Shown here piece by piece: positions 9,459 through 19,130 of a stretch of DNA of 64,000 nucleotides. Position 1 is the stretch's first letter. Every line of letters starts with the position of its first letter. A program made the position numbers and the translations under genes. The notes below the pieces were generated by a model, which worked only from the letters and a program-made list of their open reading frames with translations, searched no databases and was not told the DNA's origin. The DNA is from Saccharofermentans sp. (lineage in GTDB: Bacteria > Bacillota_A > Clostridia > Saccharofermentanales > Saccharofermentanaceae), in the NCBI GenBank assembly GCA_024695565.1, contig JAILHX010000079.1, forward strand, positions 7,071-71,070, in the 5' to 3' direction.

Positions 9459-10205
9459 CTATAATTCAGCGGCAGGCTCTGCCTTGCCAATTGTAACCGT
9501 TATATTGTCTGCGCTTTTTCCGTCCAGCGCCTGCTTGATCAGCTTCTCGCAGATTCCCGCAAGGTTATTGCGTTCCTGTGAGCAGGCCTTGAACTGTTCG
9601 TTGCTCATGAAGGAATAGAGTCCGTCTGAGCACAGGAAGACCAGATCACCGTAACTTATATTATAACTGTAAATATCAGGATTGAGATACTGGTTCTCTC
9701 CGAGCACTTTGAACAACTTATTCCTGCCGGGATGGACTTTTGCTTCTTCTTCTGTTATCTGACCATGCTTTAAGAGCCTTCCTGTCTCATTGTGATCTTC
9801 AGTAAGCTTGATAAGTTCGGAGCCGTGCAGAAGATAGCCTCTCGTATCTCCTATATGTGCGATCGTAAGTTCAGTACCCTTAAGGATAGCGACCGTAAGA
9901 GTCGTGCACATTCCGATACGCTCCCTGTGATCGATGCAGTCCTTTAATATCTTAATGTTTGCCTTGTTAAAGACAGTTTTGAGATATCCCGGAAGAGCTT
10001 CTTTGTCCGTAACAAAAGGAAGAGTATCCTTAAGAACGTCCATAACGGAATCTACGGCAATTTGACTCGCGATCTCACCGCATGCCTCGCCGCCGACACC
10101 GTCTGCCACAGCCATGCAAAGACTGTTTCCTACCTGTTCGTAAGCGAAGCTGTCCTCATTCATGTCCCTGACAGGACCTTTTTCAGATAAACCGTAAGCT
10201 AACAT
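9459..10205 (-). CDS. prpC: PP2C-type Ser/Thr phosphatase partner of PrkC
   Basis: A 248-residue PPM-family phosphatase with the standard metal motifs: RDMNEDSF, VADGVGGEACGE, AHIGDTRGYLL, TEDHN, LCSDGLY and SADNITV. It should dephosphorylate PrkC and its targets. Its stop lies 8 bp from the kinase start, and its own start overlaps the rlmN stop by 7 bp, so phosphatase and kinase should be made together. Confidence 0.95.
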   Translation of the reverse strand: MLAYGLSEKGPVRDMNEDSFAYEQVGNSLCMAVADGVGGEACGEIASQIAVDSVMDVLKDTLPFVTDKEALPGYLKTVFNKANIKILKDCIDHRERIGMCTTLTVAILKGTELTIAHIGDTRGYLLHGSELIKLTEDHNETGRLLKHGQITEEEAKVHPGRNKLFKVLGENQYLNPDIYSYNISYGDLVFLCSDGLYSFMSNEQFKACSQERNNLAGICEKLIKQALDGKSADNITVTIGKAEPAAEL

Positions 10206-11239
10206 TCCGATCCCTCTATAGTTCCCCTTCGAAGCTGTCCGCAGGCAGCCATGATGTCTGACCCCATCTCTCTTCTGATCGTCGCGTTTATTCCGCCCGA
10301 TGTAAGGATATCCCTGAACTGCTTGACTTTATTGGGCGAAGCAGACTGGAATACCGTTCCCGGAACCTTGTTTGCAGATATGAGATTTACATGATAAAGC
10401 CCGCCCTTTAATAGTTTTACGAGTTCTCTCGCGCACTCCGGGGTGTCGTTTACTCCTGCAAAGAGACTGTATTCAAAAGTGATCCTTCTGCTCGTCTTCT
10501 CCGTATATTCCCTGCACGCTCTCATGAGCTGCTCGATGGAATAAGCCTTGGCAACGGGCATGAGCTTTTTTCTCAATTCATCGTCAGGTGCATGAAGTGA
10601 TATGGACAGGTTGACCTGCAGACCTTCTCTCGTGAATTCTTCGATCTTGGGAACAAGTCCGCATGTTGACAGCGTGATGTGTCTCGCACCGAGATTAAGT
10701 CCCTCAGGATCGTTCGCGAGCTTAATGAATCCCATTACGTTATCGTAGTTATCGAAAGGCTCTCCGATGCCCATGATCACAACACTTCTGACCCTCTCAC
10801 CCAATAACTTCTGGGTAACAGCAACTTGAGCTAGGATCTCGCCTGATGTAAGCGATCTGCCGAAAGCGATCTTGGCAGAAGCGCAGAAAGCGCAGCCCAT
10901 CTTGCATCCTGCCTGCGAAGATACGCAGACGGAGATACCGGGCTTGTACCTCATCGCAACAGTCTCGATGATGTTGCCGTCAAAAAGTGCATAAACGAAC
11001 TTCTCGGTTCCGTCTATCTTCGATACCAGGTGCTGTTTTAATTCGAATCCGCCGAAAATAAAATCTTCTTCAAGCATGGACCTTACATTCTTCGGCACAT
11101 TTGTCATGTCGTCAGTCGAGACTGCTCCTGAAGAGAGCCAGCCGTAGATCTGACCGGCTCTGTATTTAGGAACGGCGCGTTCTTCGCACCATTTAGTCAG
11201 ATCATTAAGTGTCAGGTCAAGGCAGAACTTATCTCTCAA
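10199..11239 (-). CDS. rlmN: 23S rRNA (adenine-2503-C2)-methyltransferase RlmN
   Basis: A 346-residue radical SAM enzyme that methylates A2503 of 23S rRNA and often A37 of tRNAs. The cluster motif is CKMGCAFC. MGIGEPFDNYDNV is the SAM-binding segment. The mechanistic cysteine near the C-terminus is in AACGQL. The start is TTG, overlapping the rsmB stop as TTGA, with AAGGA nine bases upstream. It lies in the def-fmt-rsmB-rlmN-prpC-prkC run typical of Clostridia. Confidence 0.95.
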   Translation of the reverse strand: MRDKFCLDLTLNDLTKWCEERAVPKYRAGQIYGWLSSGAVSTDDMTNVPKNVRSMLEEDFIFGGFELKQHLVSKIDGTEKFVYALFDGNIIETVAMRYKPGISVCVSSQAGCKMGCAFCASAKIAFGRSLTSGEILAQVAVTQKLLGERVRSVVIMGIGEPFDNYDNVMGFIKLANDPEGLNLGARHITLSTCGLVPKIEEFTREGLQVNLSISLHAPDDELRKKLMPVAKAYSIEQLMRACREYTEKTSRRITFEYSLFAGVNDTPECARELVKLLKGGLYHVNLISANKVPGTVFQSASPNKVKQFRDILTSGGINATIRREMGSDIMAACGQLRRGTIEGSEC

Positions 11240-12657
11240 GATTCCTCATCCTTTCTGTCACGCTCCATACGGCAGATAAAGAAGCCTTCGCACTTATCAA
11301 GGTGGGGGAGCAGAGTGATCATGCCGTTTGCGGCGTTCTTTGCACGCTCGTCATCCATATATATATCTTCCGGAAGAAGCTTATCGATCGGGACCGTATG
11401 AAATCTCTTGTGTTCAGCTAAGAATCTTACGACCTGATCCTCATTCTCGTCTTTATTAAGGGTGCAGGTACAGTAAACAAGCGTACCGCCCGGACGCACC
11501 ATCTTCGCAGCATGATCAAGGATCGAATACTGCAGGGGGATCAGTTCGTTTAACTCATCGTAGGTGAACTTTTCCCTTATATCGGGCTTTCTTCCGAGAA
11601 GACCTAAGCCGCTGCACGGAACGTCGCATAAAACGATATCATATGTCTTCCTGGAATTCTTGTCGTCTTTATTGATTTTCGAGGCATCCGCACAAAGAGT
11701 CACGACAGATGTAAGACCTAATCTTGCGCAGTTATCCCTTACGAGTTTAAGCCTTGATTCATTGACGTCAACAGATACTATCTTAAGGTCATCGCGGCAC
11801 ATCTGGGCCATGTGTGTGGACTTGCCGCCCGGAGCCGCGCAGCAGTCAAGGATCTTATCACCAACTCTCGGATGCGCAATGTGCGAAGCGAGCATAGCTC
11901 CCTGACCCTGAACGAACATACCGTATTTATTGAAGCATACGGTATTCTCGAGCCCGTTAAGTCCGCCGGTGATCTCAACACAATCAGGAATGAATCCGCC
12001 CTTAACGGCAGTGATGCCTTCCTTCCTGAGTTCTTCGATAAGCGTATCCTGATCGACCTTGTGGCAATCAAATCTTACCGTAAGATTCATGGGTTCGAGG
12101 AATGCCTTGCCGATCTCAAATGCAGTCTGCTTGCCGTAGTCCTTCTTAAAGATGCCGTAGATCTCAGGCTTTAAGGCTGCCTGGATACCGGGCTTGAACT
12201 GATCGGGACAGCGCTTATCCTCCGGGCTGTCTGCGAACTTTCTTAATACCGCATTTACGTATCCGGCGGCCTTGCCGTGATACTTTTTTGTGATCTCGAC
12301 ACTTGCGTCAACAGCAGCATAAGCGGGAATGTTATTGCCGAACTGGATCTGCCATACAGCCATTCTTATAGCTGTCCTTGCAACAGGATCCATGGTCTCT
12401 ACGTCTTCCCTGGTAATATGTCTTATAAGGAAATCTATCAGATACGTATAAGTCAGCGTCCCATAGAGCATCGCTCTGGCAAAATCGATCTTCTTACCGG
12501 CTTCAGATGCTGTCTTATCAGCCTTCTTGATTACCAGATTTGAATAAGCATCCTTCTCATAGACCCAGTAAAGCATGAGAAAACCAAGTTCTCTCTCATT
12601 GCCGTCGCTGATTATCTTATGAAGATCTTTCTTCTTAAACCCGATATCTTCAGACAT
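11236..12657 (-). CDS. rsmB: 16S rRNA (cytosine-967-C5)-methyltransferase RsmB
   Basis: A 473-residue enzyme with an N-terminal NusB-like RNA-binding domain (about 1-140) and a Rossmann methyltransferase domain. SAM motif: DCCAAPGGKSTH. Catalytic cysteines are in DVPCSGLG and YCTCTLN. The frame is open 37 codons further upstream, but that part overlaps fmt out of frame. The ATG at 12657 follows a TAGGAGATA ribosome site just after the fmt stop, so it is taken as the start. Confidence 0.93.
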   Translation of the reverse strand: MSEDIGFKKKDLHKIISDGNERELGFLMLYWVYEKDAYSNLVIKKADKTASEAGKKIDFARAMLYGTLTYTYLIDFLIRHITREDVETMDPVARTAIRMAVWQIQFGNNIPAYAAVDASVEITKKYHGKAAGYVNAVLRKFADSPEDKRCPDQFKPGIQAALKPEIYGIFKKDYGKQTAFEIGKAFLEPMNLTVRFDCHKVDQDTLIEELRKEGITAVKGGFIPDCVEITGGLNGLENTVCFNKYGMFVQGQGAMLASHIAHPRVGDKILDCCAAPGGKSTHMAQMCRDDLKIVSVDVNESRLKLVRDNCARLGLTSVVTLCADASKINKDDKNSRKTYDIVLCDVPCSGLGLLGRKPDIREKFTYDELNELIPLQYSILDHAAKMVRPGGTLVYCTCTLNKDENEDQVVRFLAEHKRFHTVPIDKLLPEDIYMDDERAKNAANGMITLLPHLDKCEGFFICRMERDRKDEES

Positions 12658-12667
12658 TAGATATCTC

Positions 12668-13627
12668 CTACATGACAGGATCACCGGCTTTGAAGTTATG
12701 AGCGCAATCTTTTGCCTGAAGTCTCTTTCCGCCGGGCTGCTGCAATTCCTTGATCTTAAGGAAACCATTGCCGCACTTTACTATCAGGTTCTCACCTTTT
12801 GCCTTAACGACAGTTCCGGGTTCTGATTCCAAAAGACCTTCAGGCACCTGTGCCAGGTCTTCGAGAACTTCCGAATCAAGGACCTTGAGCTTCTTATCTT
12901 CCTTCATAACGAAGGCACCGGGCCAGCTGCTTAAAGCCCTGACCCTGTTGTGAATTGCAAGAGCATCCTGATCCCATGTGAATTCGCCTTCTTCAGGTCT
13001 TATGGGCGGGCATGATGTCGCAAGCGAATCGTCCTGTTTAGTAGCCTTGAGCCTACCGTCTACCCAATTATCGATGATATCCGGGAGCTTTAATGCGCTT
13101 GCCTCGGCAAGTCTGTTCATGAGCTCATCCGAATGTTCGTTGGGACCGATTGCAACTTCAACCTTGTCAATGATGTCGCCTGTATCCATACCGACGTCCA
13201 TCTTCATGAATGTGATGCCCGTTACCTTATCGCCTTCCAATACCGCGCGCTGAACGGGTGCAGAGCCTCTTCTTGCCGGAAGCAGGCTTCCGTGGCAATT
13301 GATGCATCCGTATTTTGGAAGATCAAGGACCGCCTTGGGAAGGATCTTGCCATAAGCTGCGGTAACTATAAGATCAGGCCCGGCCGAAGCGATCCTGGTA
13401 AGAGCTTCTTCCGTCTTAAGTGTGTCCGGCTGATATACTTCGATACCGCTCGCTATAGCGATGACCTTGACCAGGGGAGCGGTAAGAATATGCTTGCGTC
13501 CGACGGGCTTATCGGGCTGGCAGAGTGCCATTACCACGTTAAAACCACCGTCAATAAGTGCTTTGAGATTCGTGCCTGCAAATTCAGGCGTTCCCATAAA
13601 AACTATCTTCAGTTCGCGCCTGTCCAC
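12668..13627 (-). CDS. fmt: Methionyl-tRNA formyltransferase
   Basis: A 319-residue enzyme that formylates initiator Met-tRNA using 10-formyl-THF. The catalytic core shows MGTPEFA, ITAAYGKILP-like VTAAYGKILPK and the HGSLLPARRGSAP motif with the active-site His, then an Asp motif in MDVGMDTGDII. The C-terminal OB-fold domain is present (about 205-310). The start is GTG, 3 bp after the def stop. Together with def it handles formylation and deformylation of nascent chains. Confidence 0.95.
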   Translation of the reverse strand: MDRRELKIVFMGTPEFAGTNLKALIDGGFNVVMALCQPDKPVGRKHILTAPLVKVIAIASGIEVYQPDTLKTEEALTRIASAGPDLIVTAAYGKILPKAVLDLPKYGCINCHGSLLPARRGSAPVQRAVLEGDKVTGITFMKMDVGMDTGDIIDKVEVAIGPNEHSDELMNRLAEASALKLPDIIDNWVDGRLKATKQDDSLATSCPPIRPEEGEFTWDQDALAIHNRVRALSSWPGAFVMKEDKKLKVLDSEVLEDLAQVPEGLLESEPGTVVKAKGENLIVKCGNGFLKIKELQQPGGKRLQAKDCAHNFKAGDPVM

Positions 13628-13630
13628 TTA

Positions 13631-14116
13631 TCAGCCGTCCTCTTCGTCATCAGTATTGTAGATCTTGCCGTCAGCTGATTTATCGATAAAAAGAATTCCC
13701 TCGAGATGGTCGTATTCATGAAGAACGCATCTTGCAAAAAGGCCCTCTCCCTCAACGATAAACTCGTTGCCGTTACGGTCTAACGCCTTGGCCTTAACAT
13801 AATTGGCTCTCTCAACGGGGCATGTCTTGCCGGGAACAGAAAGGCAACCTTCGTTATCTATCTGCGAACCTGAAGTCTCAAGGATCTCAGGATTAATGAA
13901 CTCGACAAGACCGTGCTCATCGCCTACGTCAACAAGAAAAACCCTTCTTAAGACGCCGACCTGGGGAGCAGCGATACCGACTCCTCTGTTCTCATAATTC
14001 ATCGTCTCAGCCATATCATCCAGGAGCTTGATGATCCTGGGTGTGATCTCATCTACCGGTCTGCTCTTCTTGCGGAGGAGCGGATCACCTTCTAATACCA
14101 GATTTCTTAAAGCCAT
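13631..14116 (-). CDS. def: Peptide deformylase
   Basis: A 161-residue metalloenzyme that removes N-formyl groups from new proteins. All three signatures are present: GVGIAAPQVG, EGCLSVPG and HEYDHLEG (metal Cys, His, His and catalytic Glu). The length suits a type-1 deformylase with a short acidic C-terminal tail. It is followed directly by fmt. Confidence 0.96.
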   Translation of the reverse strand: MALRNLVLEGDPLLRKKSRPVDEITPRIIKLLDDMAETMNYENRGVGIAAPQVGVLRRVFLVDVGDEHGLVEFINPEILETSGSQIDNEGCLSVPGKTCPVERANYVKAKALDRNGNEFIVEGEGLFARCVLHEYDHLEGILFIDKSADGKIYNTDDEEDG

Positions 14117-14153
14117 TTACAGGCCTCCATTCTATTGATCTATGTTATAGGGA

Positions 14154-15413
14154 TCAGAGATCCCAGGAACTGATATACTTTTCCTGCTCAGGTGTGAGCT
14201 TATCGATCGAGATATCCTTGGTCTTAAGCAGGATCTCAGCTACCCTGTTATCGATAACCTCAGGTGTCTGATATACATCAACAGGCAGACGCTCTGCCTT
14301 GCTGGCTATATACATTGCAGACTGCGCCTGCAGAGCAAAACTCATGTCCATGATCTCAACCGGATGTCCGTCGCCCGAAGCGAGGTTAACAAGACGGCCT
14401 TCAGCGATAACGCAGATCGTCCTGCCGTTCTTCAATGTGTATCCGATGATGTTATTTCGAAGTTCTGCCTGATCAACTGAGATATCCTTAAGATCCTTAA
14501 CGCTTACTTCGCAGTCGAAGTGACCTGCGTTGCAGCATACCGCGCCGTCCTTCATGGCCTCGAAATGCTTTGCAGTGATTACATCCTTGCACCCTGTAAC
14601 GGTTACGAAGAAGTCTCCTAACGGAGCCGCTTCTTCCATCGTCATTACCTGATAGCCTTCCATGATGGCCTCGCAGGCCTTAACAGGATCGATCTCGGTA
14701 ACGATAACCTTCGCGCCCAGGCCCTTTGCTCTCATTGCAACGCCCCTGCCGCACATTCCATAACCTGCAACTACAACTGTCTTGCCTGCAACGACAAGGT
14801 TAGTAGTAGCCATTATCGCCGTCCAAACAGACTGGCCTGTTCCGAACCTGTTATCGAAAAGATGCTTGCATCTTGCATCATTAACCGCGATCACGGGATA
14901 AAGGAGTCTGTTCTCGGCCTTTAAGATCTCAAGTCTGTGAACACCGGTCGTTGTCTCTTCGCAGCCGCCCTTGATGTCTGATGCCATATCCTTGAGTTCC
15001 GAGTGAAGCAGGAGAGCAAAATCGCCTCCGTCATCGATGACGATGTCAGGCTTAAAGCTCAATGCCTTCTTAAGTCTTCCCCAGTATTCCTCTTCGCTGT
15101 CGCCGTGAACCGCATAGACGTTCATGATGTTCATGGAAGCTAATGCAGCAGCGACATCGTCCTGTGTCGAGAGAGGATTGCATCCTGTGAGAGCAACTTC
15201 AGCGCCGCCCCTTGCAAGTGCTCTTGCAAGGCAGGCTGTCTTTGCTTCAACGTGAACAGAAACCGAGATCTTGAGACCGTCAAAGGGCTGTCTGTGAATT
15301 AATTCGCTCTCAATGGCGCGCAGCACGGGCATATTGCGGTAAGCCCATTCGATCTTTTCAATTCCTGTTTTCGAGAGATTGATATCTTTAACTTCGTAAT
15401 TGAATGAGCCCAT
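14154..15413 (-). CDS. ahcY: Adenosylhomocysteinase
   Basis: A 419-residue NAD-dependent enzyme that splits S-adenosylhomocysteine into adenosine and homocysteine. Visible motifs: VHVEAKTACLA near the N-terminus, DDGGDF, an adenosine-site segment (VNDARCKHLFDNRFGTGQS) and the dinucleotide-binding GYGMCGRGVA. It matches the shorter microbial form. The purine nucleoside phosphorylase gene lies directly upstream, suggesting joint recycling of SAH and the nucleoside released by methylation (inference). Confidence 0.93.
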   Translation of the reverse strand: MGSFNYEVKDINLSKTGIEKIEWAYRNMPVLRAIESELIHRQPFDGLKISVSVHVEAKTACLARALARGGAEVALTGCNPLSTQDDVAAALASMNIMNVYAVHGDSEEEYWGRLKKALSFKPDIVIDDGGDFALLLHSELKDMASDIKGGCEETTTGVHRLEILKAENRLLYPVIAVNDARCKHLFDNRFGTGQSVWTAIMATTNLVVAGKTVVVAGYGMCGRGVAMRAKGLGAKVIVTEIDPVKACEAIMEGYQVMTMEEAAPLGDFFVTVTGCKDVITAKHFEAMKDGAVCCNAGHFDCEVSVKDLKDISVDQAELRNNIIGYTLKNGRTICVIAEGRLVNLASGDGHPVEIMDMSFALQAQSAMYIASKAERLPVDVYQTPEVIDNRVAEILLKTKDISIDKLTPEQEKYISSWDL

Positions 15414-15425
15414 GCCCTGTCCTCC

Positions 15426-16271
15426 TTAAACTTCTATTCTTCTGATAAATTCCTTAACTAAAGCGCAGCTGTTCTCAGATGCATTTGCCGCATTATCGAG
15501 AACTTCCTGCTCTGATAACGGCTGGCCGGTAATGCCGGCTGCCATATTTGTTATGCAGGACATAGCAGCAACTCTGATCCCCATGTGGGATGCAGCGATC
15601 GCCTCAGGCACAGTGGACATTCCGACACAGTCAGCGCCCAAGGTCCTGAGCGCTCTGATCTCAGCGGGTGTCTCATACTGGGGACCCTTCGTATATGCAT
15701 AAACGCCGCGGCTGATCCTGATCTGGAGATCTCTTGCGCAGTTAACCAGACAATCTGTAAGCTCGGGATCGTACACATGACACTGATCAGGAAATCTCGT
15801 GCCGAATTCTTCGATATTCGGACCCCTTAAAACGGGCTCGGCATTGAATGAAAGATGATCGGTAATGGCAACCAGTTCAGGGACCTTCATGTCGGGATTG
15901 ATCCCGCCCGAAGCATTTGTCAGAAGAAGTGCCTTAACGCCTAATCTGCCCATAACTCTGACATAGAAAGTAACTGTCTCCATCGGATAGCCTTCATAAT
16001 AGTGGAAACGGCCGTTCATGAGGAAGACGTTCCTGCCTTCAAGAGAACCGATAATGAGCGACCCCTTATGTCCGGGAGCCGTTGATACCGGGAATCCCGG
16101 GATATCCTTGTAGCTTATCTCGTGAATGACATCGACCATCGAAGCCAAGGGACCTAAGCCGGATCCCAAGACGATGCAGACTTCAGGAAGCGCAATACCG
16201 GAAGCTGCGTTCCTTATATGATCCGCAGCTTGGTCAACTCTATTAACGAACTCTTTAGTGTCAGTGATCAT
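15426..16271 (-). CDS. Purine nucleoside phosphorylase (trimeric class)
   Basis: A 281-residue member of the PNP/MTAP family that phosphorolyses purine ribo- and deoxyribonucleosides. VLGSGLGPLA is the phosphate loop, HKGSLIIGSL and GRFHYYEG line the active site, GPQYETPAEIRAL is the class signature, and VGMSTVPEAIAA the base-binding region. The frame opens at a TTG inside secA (16295), but the ATG at 16271, just past the secA stop, is the better start. It is in one run with ahcY. Confidence 0.92.
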   Translation of the reverse strand: MITDTKEFVNRVDQAADHIRNAASGIALPEVCIVLGSGLGPLASMVDVIHEISYKDIPGFPVSTAPGHKGSLIIGSLEGRNVFLMNGRFHYYEGYPMETVTFYVRVMGRLGVKALLLTNASGGINPDMKVPELVAITDHLSFNAEPVLRGPNIEEFGTRFPDQCHVYDPELTDCLVNCARDLQIRISRGVYAYTKGPQYETPAEIRALRTLGADCVGMSTVPEAIAASHMGIRVAAMSCITNMAAGITGQPLSEQEVLDNAANASENSCALVKEFIRRIEV

Positions 16272-16276
16272 GGGTT

Positions 16277-19072
16277 TTACTTCTTGCCGCAGCAATCCTT
16301 ATACTTCTTGCCTGAACCACAGGGACACGGATCGTTTCTTCCGACCTTGGAAGAATCACGCTTAACAGGTGCCTGGGGCTGTGTATTGCCGGTAGAACCT
16401 TCGATAGGCTTAGCTGCAGACTGAGCCGTAACGGGAGCCGCCTTAGCATGGTTCTCGGACATCTCTCTTACTGTCTGCTTAGCCTCGATGTGAGTCTCAG
16501 GTGTGAACTTAGCTCTCATGATGAACTTAACTGCATCGTTCTGGATGTTCTCGTTCATCTCTTCGAACATTGCCGAACCTTCGAGCTTATACTCAACAAC
16601 AGGATCGTGCTGACCGACACTTCTCATTCTGATCGACTGTGAGAGCTGGTCTAAAGCATCGATGTGATCCATCCACTTGAGGTCAACGGTCCTAAGGAGG
16701 ATCTGGCGCTCAGCTTCACGGAAGACTTCGGTCGTAACCTCTTTCTCCTTCTCAGCAACAACTGCCTTAGCTTCTTCTGCGATCTGATCTGCGAGATCGT
16801 CGCAGTCAGGAATATCCTTTTCGGCGTCCTGAACAAGAAGAACAGACGGGAGCGGTCCGAAGATCTCTTCCAAGAGCTTGCCGAGTGAATATCTCTCAGC
16901 GGATGTGATCTTGCCGTCAAGAGCGAACTGGTTGCAGATCCTGGAAGCAACGCGCTCGATCATCTGCAGATAGATACCGTGAACGTCCTCACCGAAGATG
17001 ACCTGACGTCTCTGATCGTATGTAATAGTTCTCTGAACGTTGTTAACGTCGTCGTATTCGAGGACGGACTTACGAGCTGAGAAGTGCATAGCCTCGAGCT
17101 TCTTCTGTGAGCTGTCGATGACTCTCGTAAGTGACTTGACCTGAAGCTCCATATCGTCTTCGATACCAAGGCTGTCGTAGATAACAGATACTCTCTCGCC
17201 TCCGAAAATTCTCAGGAGGTCATCCTCAAGTGAGAGGAAGAACTTGGATCTTCCGGGGTCACCCTGACGTCCTGCACGTCCCTTGAGCTGGTTATCGATA
17301 CGTCTTGATTCGTGACGCTCCGTACCTACGATATAAAGGCCTCCGAGCTCTCTTACCTCAGCTGCCTCAGGAGCGAGCTCTTCCTTGAACTTTGTTTCGA
17401 GCTCGTTGAACTTCTTTCTTGCATCGAGGATGAGTTCATCATCAGTCTCATTGTGAGCTGTGGATGCAGTGATGAGATCTTCGGTGTAACCTAATCTTCT
17501 CATCTCCTGGAGTGCCATATATTCAGCGTTACCGCCTAAGATGATATCCGTACCACGTCCTGCCATGTTGGTTGCGATGGTAACAGCACCCTTACGGCCT
17601 GCCTGGGCAACGATCTCAGCCTCCCGCATATGGTTCTTCGCGTTCAATACGTTGTGCTTGATACCGTACTTGGAGAAGATCCTTGAGAGGAGCTCTGACT
17701 TATCGACGCTTACCGTACCGACGAGTACAGGCTGTCCCTTCGTATTTGCTTCCTTAACTGTCTTAAGGATCGCAGCATACTTGCCGTTCTCTGTCTTGAA
17801 AACACCGTCGTTCTCATCGATTCTCTGAACAGGCTTATTTGTAGGGATCTGGATAACGTCGAGATTATAGATCTGTCTGAACTCCGCTTCCTCTGTATAA
17901 GCCGTACCGGTCATTCCCGAAAGCTTGTTGTACATACGGAAGAAGTTCTGGAATGTAATTGTTGCAAGTGTCTTATTCTCGTTTGCGACCTTGACGTTCT
18001 CTTTTGCTTCGATAGCCTGATGGACACCGTCACTGTAACGTCTGCCCGGCATAAGTCTTCCCGTAAAGTCATCTACGATTACGACCTGACCGTCCTGAAC
18101 GATGTACTGCTGGTCCTTCTTGAAGTTACCGTTAGCCTTGAGCGCATTGTTGATATAGTGCTGAAGGTCGAAGTTATCAGGATCGGAGAGATTCTCGATG
18201 TTGAAGAACTTCTCTGCCTTGGTGATACCGTTGGCTGTAAGAACTGATGTCTTGGCCTTCTCATCGATTACGTAATCAGCATCGCCTACGAGCTCATCCA
18301 TATCGACCTTGTCATCAGTCTCGACAACCGTATATGGCTTCAATGTCTTAACGAAAGTATCCGCCTTCTTGTAGAGATCTGAAGACTCTGTTCCCCTGCC
18401 TGAAATGATGAGCGGTGTTCTCGCCTCATCGATAAGGATCGAGTCGACCTCGTCGACGATAGCGTAGTTGAGTTCTCTCTGCATGAGTGACTCTTTGTTG
18501 ACAACCATGTTGTCTCTTAAGTAATCGAATCCGAATTCGTTATTTGTTCCGTAAACGATATCGCACGCATACATCTTCTGACGCTCTTTGAGCGGGATAT
18601 CGTGAATGATGAGACCTACGCTCAGGTTAAGGAACTTGTAAACCTTACCCATCCACTCAGAGTCACGCTTTGCGAGGTAATCGTTAACTGTTACAACGTG
18701 AACGCCCTTGCCTGTAAGCGCATTGAGATATACCGGCATGGTAGCTACGAGCGTCTTACCTTCACCCGTCTTCATCTCCGCGATTCTGCCCTGGTGAAGA
18801 ATGATGCCGCCGATGACCTGAACTCTGTAAGGCTTCATGCCCAAAACTCTCCAGGCAGCTTCCCTTACGGTAGCAAATGCCTCAGGGAGCAGAGAATCCA
18901 GCGCCTCGCCGTCCTCGTATCTCTTCTTGAACTCTTCCGTCTTACCTGCCAGGTCGTGGTCAGATAACTTCTTGTACTCTTCCTCGAAGGAGAATACCTT
19001 GTCTACAAGAGGATTGATCCTCTTGAGTTCGTGATCACTGTGTGTTCCGAAAATGCTTTCAATTAAACCCAT
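16277..19072 (-). CDS. secA: Protein translocase ATPase SecA
   Basis: A 931-residue preprotein translocase motor. Walker A is in MKTGEGKTLVATMP, Walker B/DEAD-like in VDEVDSILIDEARTP, and TNMAGRGTDI and GRAGRQGDPG are helicase motifs of NBD2. The C-terminus carries an Ala/Pro/Gln-rich linker and a SEC-C zinc tail ([13 protein letters not shown]), which binds SecB or ribosomes in other bacteria. Length is full. It works at the membrane with SecYEG. Confidence 0.97.
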   Translation of the reverse strand: MGLIESIFGTHSDHELKRINPLVDKVFSFEEEYKKLSDHDLAGKTEEFKKRYEDGEALDSLLPEAFATVREAAWRVLGMKPYRVQVIGGIILHQGRIAEMKTGEGKTLVATMPVYLNALTGKGVHVVTVNDYLAKRDSEWMGKVYKFLNLSVGLIIHDIPLKERQKMYACDIVYGTNNEFGFDYLRDNMVVNKESLMQRELNYAIVDEVDSILIDEARTPLIISGRGTESSDLYKKADTFVKTLKPYTVVETDDKVDMDELVGDADYVIDEKAKTSVLTANGITKAEKFFNIENLSDPDNFDLQHYINNALKANGNFKKDQQYIVQDGQVVIVDDFTGRLMPGRRYSDGVHQAIEAKENVKVANENKTLATITFQNFFRMYNKLSGMTGTAYTEEAEFRQIYNLDVIQIPTNKPVQRIDENDGVFKTENGKYAAILKTVKEANTKGQPVLVGTVSVDKSELLSRIFSKYGIKHNVLNAKNHMREAEIVAQAGRKGAVTIATNMAGRGTDIILGGNAEYMALQEMRRLGYTEDLITASTAHNETDDELILDARKKFNELETKFKEELAPEAAEVRELGGLYIVGTERHESRRIDNQLKGRAGRQGDPGRSKFFLSLEDDLLRIFGGERVSVIYDSLGIEDDMELQVKSLTRVIDSSQKKLEAMHFSARKSVLEYDDVNNVQRTITYDQRRQVIFGEDVHGIYLQMIERVASRICNQFALDGKITSAERYSLGKLLEEIFGPLPSVLLVQDAEKDIPDCDDLADQIAEEAKAVVAEKEKEVTTEVFREAERQILLRTVDLKWMDHIDALDQLSQSIRMRSVGQHDPVVEYKLEGSAMFEEMNENIQNDAVKFIMRAKFTPETHIEAKQTVREMSENHAKAAPVTAQSAAKPIEGSTGNTQPQAPVKRDSSKVGRNDPCPCGSGKKYKDCCGKK

Positions 19073-19130
19073 TTTGTTCCTTTACCTTTGTTTCTTTCGT
19101 TTCGTTTTTAATATCGTCTTTGTTATTGGC